Positions 56,828-64,000 of a stretch of 64,000 nt of DNA are shown here, in pieces. Under the pieces are notes generated by a model that saw only the letters and a program-made list of their open reading frames with translations, searched no databases and was not told the DNA's origin. Position 1 is the first letter of the stretch, and each line of letters begins with the position of its first letter. The DNA is from Hymenoscyphus infarciens (lineage: Eukaryota; Ascomycota; Leotiomycetes; Helotiales; Helotiaceae). Location: the NCBI GenBank assembly GCA_001414345.1, contig LLCB01000048.1, positions 124,001 through 188,000 of the forward strand, given 5' to 3'. The translations under genes and the position numbers were made by a program.

Positions 56828-56911
56828 CTAACTAACCTCTAATGGTTAATTAGTGAGTTAATTGGTGAATGCAAACTCAAGAGTGAGAGTATTTAAGACC
56901 CAACTCTCACT
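56828..56911. repeat. Two further short hairpins
   Basis: CTAACTAACC / GGTTAATTAG (56828-56837 and 56844-56853) pairs at nine of ten bases. AGTGAGAGT / ACTCTCACT (56882-56890 and 56903-56911) is a perfect 9-bp stem. Confidence 0.6.
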
Positions 56912-57004
56912 TAAGTAGTCTTCATACAAAAGACAACCAAAGAGCAACAATAAATATCTAGTAACTTTTCCCCCCTTTGGTATGGCTATATTCTTCTCTC
57001 CTCT

Positions 57005-57146
57005 CACTTCACTGGAGGGTCTAGTAGAACCTGAGCGTAGAAATCTTCCTAGATAGAAGGACTTCTCAACACCTACACTTCACTGGAGGGTCTAGTAGAT
57101 ACTGAGCGTAGAAATCTTCCTAGATAGATGGATTTCTCAACACCTA
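57005..57146. repeat. 71-bp tandem duplication, two copies
   Basis: Copies at 57005-57075 and 57076-57146 both run from CACTTCACTGGAGGGTC to CTCAACACCTA and differ at only a few positions. Confidence 0.95.
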
Positions 57147-58660
57147 CACTATTTACTGTATATCTTTCAATGATACCGTTACGACTCTGGAATATAAACA
57201 TATAATACCTTCAACTCTCTTTTAATAAGTGCTTGCTGCCTACAACGTATAAATACTATGTACGCTTTCTAGCAAAACGAAACAAGATTTCCCTATATTA
57301 CAACAAGGGCCCATTCCTTCGTCATCCTAGCAATCAGCACACGTTTATCCAAGATCTTGTTGATTAAATGGCAATACTAATGATTATGCAGCCAACTATG
57401 GACGATACTTGACCATAGTATGTTTGGCTCTTAAGGACGCAATATTCGCTTTCCACGGTAGAATTTCAATATAGCCGAATAGTTAATTTGAAGGTAGGCG
57501 GGGTGTGACATGGGTGGAGAGACGAGAGAGCATCTGCGGTAATATTTACAGATACCATTGGCAAATTAGAGATATTCTTTGGAGGTTGGTAATATGGTGT
57601 ACACAGGACTTGAGGTGAATCTCGATGTTAGTGTTAAGAATGAACCAAATGTTCTAGGGCGGGAGCTTTTATAGTTGGGAGAGGGGAATTGAGAAATAAG
57701 AGAATGATAAGATAAGAATTCAACACAAAGCTTAAGTGTCCAAGTTCTTTTCCTACAAAGCTTGACGATTAGGGTTGCCTTTCTCGCTTAAGCTGGAGAT
57801 ATAAAAAGGGATGGTAATTACGGACTAAATGAACTTCAACTCTCATAGTACCCGAGTCGGAACTTCTCATTTTGGATCTAGCAACCTATACTTCTGGAAT
57901 ATTCAACTACCACAGCTGGGCGAATATAGTTGAACCTTCCTTAGTTAATTCTGAAGAGCAAAATCCTGATGTGGAAGTTGTCCAGCAACAGTCGAAGGTA
58001 TAATGGGATCTCGACAGCAGGTGGTTGTTTGATAGCAAGAGTACCGGACAAAAGTTATTCAGAGAAGAACTAATGCTCTTAAGGGAGATAGTGGAAGTAT
58101 TCAATTCAAATATGTTATCTACACTTATCGACAAGTGTAGGATAGGGGTTTCTAGCTATCGTCTATAACAGGAAAGTATAGTTAGGTTAGATAATCTTTT
58201 CTTTGTAGTAGATTGAATATGCGCTTGTGTTTGGAAAAGCTAGATGATATTCGTAGTAGCTGGTAGAAACTCCATTAAATAGTACGAGTATATTCACTCG
58301 CTATTTACAACTGAAGTCTATCACCATCCACTGTTACTCCCTCTTTACACTCCAAAGTACATCTCACAAACTCGAATAGAGTGGATCAATCCCCTTTCTT
58401 TAAACCTTGTTCAAGCTAAAGTTCGCGTCGTCCGCATCTACAATTCAAGACTTGCTACAACCTAGTCCTTCTGATTATACTGGTTGCTACACGGGAACGA
58501 ACTCAAGTTTAATGAGAACGCTAATATATCGCTTGACCGTTTCCATAAAGTTCCAGCTGGCATTCTAACCTTAACAGCCATTCGTCACCATTAGGTAAGA
58601 AGTCAAACACCAAGAATACACCACTTAATACAAGAAGCCATAAACATCAGACCTAAGATA
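57147..58660. other. Gene-poor region, second part
   Basis: No gene, RNA gene or clear repeat was recognised in about 1.5 kb. Confidence 0.5.
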
Positions 58661-59235
58661 TCCTGCTCACCTAAACCTATTCCTCATAGAGCCCAAAATC
58701 AAACCCCCCTCATTCTCAGTCAAAGACAAAAGCTAGGGGGAATACTAAGAATCTTTATATGGAAATGCAAGCCCCTTTACTTCTTGACACAAATCCCAAG
58801 TACCAACACCATAAAGTCTCCGTAGCAACCATCATCATTATATAAAATCCATCATCACTAGATCTCAAGACATTCCACTCACGCAAACGCTCACCATCTA
58901 TCCCTCGTGGAATCCACGATCAATGTAGTCACAACCCAACACTCAAAAAGCCAAACGCCCACACCACATCATCTCCCTATAAAACACAGCAACCACCGTC
59001 TCTAATTAAAAAGCCATCATAACTACCTCATGAATCACTCACCCCTTACCCCTGGTGGAATCCACGATCAAAATCCACCCTCATCCTCATCCTCATACTC
59101 CATCTTAGCAAAATCCGCAAGGCAAAAGTCAGATGCAACAGGAAACCACCACAAACAAAAGCCATGACCACAAAACCTTCAGGAAATGTCACTCACGCAT
59201 CCCTTATCCCTCGTAGACTCCACAATCAACCTCAC
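58661..59235 (-). repeat. Four-copy degenerate array of exon-like units
   Basis: Four related cores lie at about 58665-58712, 58889-58930, 59036-59084 and 59190-59235. On the minus strand the better three share GTGGATTCCACGAGGG or close variants, followed within 15 bp by GTGAGC or GTGAGT, a perfect 5' splice-site word. Sequence after the donor is also partly shared (a GATGGCTTTT-like word, then GTGGTTGC). Spacing is about 150-220 bp. No open frame spans the units. Confidence 0.6.
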
Positions 59236-62200
59236 TCAGGGTCTCCTTGAGGCCAAGATCAGAAACACCACAAAGTACCCCATCTCAAAGACCACAACTC
59301 ATAATCCCCCTTCAATCCCCTCTCCACTGCCCTCTCCCCTCAAACACAGCACAAAAAACATCCGAGATCAAAGACTCAATTGCGAGACAGAAATCCGATA
59401 TTCACGTGCACAGTGCTGAACAAAGAAATGCACATACCCCGTTCCCTCCTTCCCGCAATCGCCCTCACGCGTCAAGATTGGAGATCATCATGACGAAGGA
59501 GGATAAGAGTGTGAAGCCGAAGAGAGGTGTGTAAGTTCATGAAGATCGTGAAGATCCAGGGAAAAAGAGACATGCATGCCAGCCAGTCGGGAAACACGCC
59601 ATGCCCTTCCTTCTACCTCCCTTTAAAAAAGACGGCACGGGGAACTGAGTAACTAGTTTTGAAGCAGGGAAAAAGGGAGTCTGGTAATTCTAGAAAGAGG
59701 ACGCGAGAAGGAGATGATGATGCGCAAGCAAGCACGAGAAAGAGAAGGGAAGGGAAGTTTCCGAAGATGGTGGCTGGGATGTTATGTAGGGTAGGGCACC
59801 AGACCAGACCAGAAAAGATTGAACATCATCATTATCATCATCATCACGTCCGGATGTTTTCCCTCCCCTTAATTAATCGTCGGTGCGTTTCTGAGCCGTC
59901 CAGAGGGATCCTCAAGCGCTGTCTGTGTCTGTCAAATAAGCAGCCAGAACCAGATACTGCATGCAAGCCGTGGATCTAATGCAGGGGCTCCAGAGAAGTA
60001 AGTGCAAGCAAGCAACAACAATTTATCTTCAACCCCCCCATCCTAGACCCCAACACATCCATCCATCCATCTATCAAAGAAAGAAAAAAAGAAACGATCG
60101 CAATCAAGGAACAACCCTCCAATCAATCTCCCCACCTAGACTCGGTTCTCGCCACTACCGAACGGTGACAGCAAAAAGCCGCCCTTCCCCGCGCATAAAA
60201 CAAGGAAGCAGCAAGATGAAGTGGCTGCAGATGAAAAGATGCGGTGCGGTGCGGTGCGCTTGCCCCTCCCCCCATTCATTCATTCCCAAGGATCGACAGA
60301 TCAACCATGGGATAAACGAAGTAAGTAAGAAGATCAACGAAGATCCCTGGAGAAGCTCCGAGATCTTCTCCCCGTCTTTTTTGTTTGTGTTTGTCGGTCT
60401 TGGGGATGCATGCGCTTGTCTAATCGTTCGTCGGCGACTCTTTAAGAGAGGAAGGGGTAATCTTAGGCAAGAGGAGGGTGTTTTGGAATACACCACACCC
60501 ACTCTGGACGTTTTTTTCCCGCTGCTCATCCGAATTCCGAAAGAAGTAAAGAAAACAAACACCACACCACTCGGCGGTCGTCCAAACAACAACAACAAAG
60601 GACGAGTAAAAGAAAGAGCGACGAGAGAGAGCGTACCCGATACTTTGGATAAGGGCGGGGTCCTACAACATCCCATCGCCACCTTGTGAAAAACAGCACT
60701 CCCAGAGATCTAGAACTTTCTCGTTCTACTGTCATGGTGGAGACTCGTAGATACAGAGAGACAAAGGACGACCGACGGCCTTTCCGACGCTCTGGTTCGT
60801 ACAGAGATGTACGACATTCTGTGGCTACAATGTGATTTGTGATTGTGATTGTATCGCGTTACACCTGACCCTGCCCGGAATCCGATAGAAATGTTTACTA
60901 TTCGCCTCAGCTGGCTGGCTGGCTGGCTGGGCGAACTGGCTAGGAAATCAAGATTTTCTTTTACGAAAGGTCTTGAGGTGTGACGATGCGCTTCTTCTCT
61001 GGTTCTGATCCCCCACTGGGTGATGTACTTTGTGCTACCATGCGGGCGAGAAAGGTGGAGTGATTAATACGATATAGAGGAAGATGGATTAAAAACAGCG
61101 AGGGGGTTCCGATTCTTTGGTTGTGGGTAAATCTTGAGTTACTACGGTTGGTACAGGTAGGTCGCCGGTTGGGAATACGGAGGGAAGGTTGTTGGATTGG
61201 ATTGTTGGCTGGGTTGGTGATGTGCTTACTGCAGGTCGCCGTGATGAGTGGTTTGGGAGATGATCCGGGATTTTGTCGGAGACGAAAGATGCGATAATCA
61301 TGACTGGATGTCGAGAGACGAATCGATGCAGTAGTTCTCTTCTGTCGGTATTTTGGTTGGTGTTGTTGGATGAGAAGCTGGCCATTCAGACTCTTGCTTT
61401 CGGGTAAAGTTGAATTCTGGTACGGGGTAAATGAAGCCTTTTCTTGATTGATTGAATCCAACACGAGGTGCAAAATTTAAAAAACTATATCTAGACTTGT
61501 GCGATTTCATTCTTTGGCTGTCAGTAAAAGGAGGAGGCTTCTCATCGCTTTGAGTGCATATCGGTAACAGAAACATGGTGGTTATTTCGATTGCGTACCC
61601 GTGTGATCCTTGAGGATTTCTGTGATTCTAGAGGTGGGATTCTGGCCTTGTGTGCCGCTGTCATAAAGTTAGACGTGTGTTGTGCCTGGAACTGCTAAAC
61701 AATGCGGCTCTGTGACTCGGTGAGTCGGTGCCTACGCTCTGTAAGCTTAGGTGACTGGTCATTTACAAAAGCCGCGAGGCCTTGGTCGCATTGCTTGGGG
61801 TAAATTGCCAGTTTTAATTTTGGAAATGACCAGGTCATACATAGGTGGGAGGAGGAAAAGCGTGGGATGAAGGCTGAGGTGTATGACGGGATTTCTTGTA
61901 CGCCTCTCGTAAGGTAGAGAGGATTCCGGAGGATTGGTATTGCGGGCGAGAAGCTCGTTAGGATTTAGTTCTTATACGGGTTGTAGGCTACAAAAACTGG
62001 CAGAAATAGACGAGGAATACAAGACTGGAAGCCTAAGACGGAGAAATGATGGATTGTTTGATGGGGTTTATTGTACGCTGCAGCAATGATGGCAATTCCA
62101 TGCCGTGAAGCTGATCACAGCATGATGCAGGTACGCACCATGGAAGTTTAGGCTGGAAAAAGCATTGAGGGATGGATGATCTATCATGCCATGATGTCTC

Positions 62201-64000
62201 TAGGCGCCAGCAACCATCAACGCCTGGTGTTATAGGATCCTTTTTGCCCATTTACCGTTGACTAGATGAGCTTTGTTTCTGGAGCGCAGGAATGTACCTG
62301 CATTCGATTCATCATTCGTCTGATGGTCAAGACCCCTCTCAACTCCTTTTACTCGCATCCGCTCCACGTGGCCGCTCAGACCTTACTCGAGTACTTACTC
62401 GAGTCCCCTGAAAGTGTTTGATGTTTTCAGGCTTGGTGGTTGGTGTTCTGACCGAATTCTCGCCTGAGAAGGCCAGAATGGGAAGAGCTCGTAGACATTG
62501 GGCATTGAATGCTCAGTGCTGTTGATAACACCCTGGTCTGCCAGCCCTCGTTTGTGAAAAGTTAAAACCTCTTGTGGACTTGTCATGGGCCGCGGGGGGC
62601 CGGAGGGACGACGAGTCAACAAGATGCAGAAGCAGACGCAGACGCAGACGCAGAAACGGACCAGGGGTCCAGGACCAGCATCAAAGGAGGAGTACGCCTA
62701 GATAAGCAGGCATTCGTGAGGGGGACTTGGACTTGCAACAAGTTTGAAGTTGTAAATTGGAAATTGCAACACACCGTCGCAACCATAGGGTTAAAACAGA
62801 CATATCATTTTCTTGTCCAGGAACCTAGCCTGCCTATGATGGTCGACGTGTTTCCGCGCGCGAGCGTGATTCGATTGAATCGATTCGTAGAGTAGGTAGG
62901 GTTGATGTTGATAGCGTTTCGCCCGGTTGGGCAACTTACGGGTTAGAACACAAGAGGCGAGGTACTAGTACCTCGGTCGCTAAATGAGAATTCCCCAGAA
63001 CTTGGGCGAGGAATGGAGATCCAAACTTTCCAAACATGGCCGGAAAACCTCTCGACCGTGCCGTCAATTGCCCTCTGGGGACCGGGCAAATGGTTTTTGT
63101 TAATCAATCTGCCCTCTTTGGTCGATGCTGTACATCATTTAGCCGGAAGACGCATCCCAGTTGCCACGCTGCTTCTCGCGATGGACCATGGACTGGTCGG
63201 CGCTCGACAAGGGACTCGTGGAACCATCCGAACGCCATTTTAATGTGCGGAGCGTACGGTTGAATTGCAATGCAACCGTGCAGGAGGGGTTCGGGACGAC
63301 GAGGCCATCGAGCTGGAGGCCATGAGGCCAGGCCCGGATGGAGACAGTGATGATACCCTCAGCAAATGCGACTGGTTGTAGAAGACGATGCGGGTGTGGT
63401 GGAGGGGCCAGAAGAAGAGGGAGGTCTTCCGCAAAGGGCGAAGTGAAAGCAGCGAACCTGGTCAATGTGCTGTCAACAGACCCCCCCCCTACTAGGTAGT
63501 CAAAAGTCCAAGGTGTCAAAAAATGGCAAGGGGCCACCCACCACTCCACGACGCCATTCTTTTTTCCTCGCCGACTCAACTTCGTACTGCAACAAATCAT
63601 CGCAGGTCTGGCCGCCAAGACGTTACATTTTGGACTCCACTCTCAGGACTCTTCATCAGCCATCGAAACCGCCCCCACCAGTGGAGAGAAGGATAGACAC
63701 CAAGCGAGAATTCGCTTCTGGTATCTCGGGACCATGGGACGAGCCCTCTCCCGCTGCCATGAGGCTCAAGGTTCTTGGGGCAGGTAATTAACTTTCAGAC
63801 GCTTTGGTTCATGGAACATGGAATATCAAAAAGACTCTGGTCCAAGATGGCGCGCGCCAGCAACCCACCGATCCAGAGGGCGAAAGTTGGGGAAATTGTC
63901 ACAATCACAACCAGGGCCGTTGCAAACGTTCAATGGTCAGACATGCTGCTACAATTGCAAGTCTGCCGGCAAGAGAAACACCCGACACAAAGGTCTCAGT
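59236..64000. other. Gene-poor region, last part
   Basis: I can support no gene in the last 4.8 kb. Overlapping frames on both strands (59961-60689 plus against 60155-60682 minus; 60961-61576 minus; 63013-63618) lack motifs. Simple repeats include CCAT near 60060, GGTGC near 60240, CTGG at 60911-60930 and ACGCAG near 62640. The high density of simple repeats and the ordinary GC content would fit the long upstream or leader region of a gene beyond 64000, but this is inference. Confidence 0.45.

Noticed and set aside
59961..60689. 242-codon plus-strand ORF and the 175-codon frame opposite it
   Set aside because: Both strands are open through simple-repeat and pyrimidine-rich sequence, and neither product has a recognisable motif.
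60961..61576. Three overlapping minus-strand frames (170, 98 and 92 codons)
   Set aside because: They overlap in different frames without splice signals that join them convincingly, and no motif is seen.
62572..62895. 107-codon frame with an Ala-Asp repeat
   Set aside because: The repeat is the product of a GACGCA simple repeat, and the rest has no family signal.

Overview
The window is nuclear DNA of a filamentous ascomycete (Pezizomycotina). Genes carry short GT-AG introns (about 45-140 bp, one of 320 bp) with fungal branch points such as CTAAC. The protein families are typical of this group: DUF3405, a fungal Zn2Cys6 regulator and a luciferase-domain DUF5519 protein. An AT-rich block looks mutated by RIP (repeat-induced point mutation). 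Leotiomycetes (Helotiales) fits best, but that is inference.

Layout. 1-2.2 kb: one small gene. 2.24-9.95 kb: a RIP-degraded block that I resolve as a Mutator-like DNA transposon (147-bp terminal inverted repeats, 9-bp target duplication, decayed transposase on the minus strand) with an LTR retrotransposon nested in it (two 309-bp LTRs, 5-bp target duplication). 11-18 kb: translation factor eIF5B (4 exons) and a Zn2Cys6 transcription factor (3 exons), both minus. 20.7-23 kb: an acidic repeat protein and a small protein related to the first gene of the window. 26-30 kb: a four-exon gene of unknown function and CDC73 of the Paf1 complex. 30.5-31.2 kb: a decayed FAD-dependent oxidoreductase. 32-41 kb, the densest part: a GNAT acetyltransferase, a cupin protein, a PI-PLC X-domain protein, mitochondrial ribosomal protein uL10m, anthranilate phosphoribosyltransferase (TRP4) and a D-2-hydroxyacid dehydrogenase. 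42.5-43.5 kb: a short-chain dehydrogenase pseudogene. 44.3 kb: an initiator tRNA-Met. 44.8-53.4 kb: a CUS2/TatSF1-like splicing factor, a DUF5519 membrane protein and a DUF3405 type II membrane protein. 53.4-64 kb: over 10 kb with no gene I can support, but with hairpins, a 71-bp tandem duplication and a four-copy array of exon-like units.

Most genes are housekeeping functions without an obvious shared pathway, and I see no biosynthetic cluster. The clearest regulatory link is the divergent MRPL11/TRP4 promoter, which has a perfect Gcn4/CPC1-type TGACTCA site on the TRP4 side and a pair of opposed CCAAT boxes on the MRPL11 side. The main unusual items are the nested transposon pair, the short palindromic and minisatellite arrays, the exon-like tandem array, a pair of small paralogous genes, a dehydrogenase with a possible mitochondrial presequence set by an upstream ATG, and two pseudogenes whose stop codons and substitutions look RIP-like. 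Exon structures were derived by eye from reading frames and splice signals and were not checked against transcripts.
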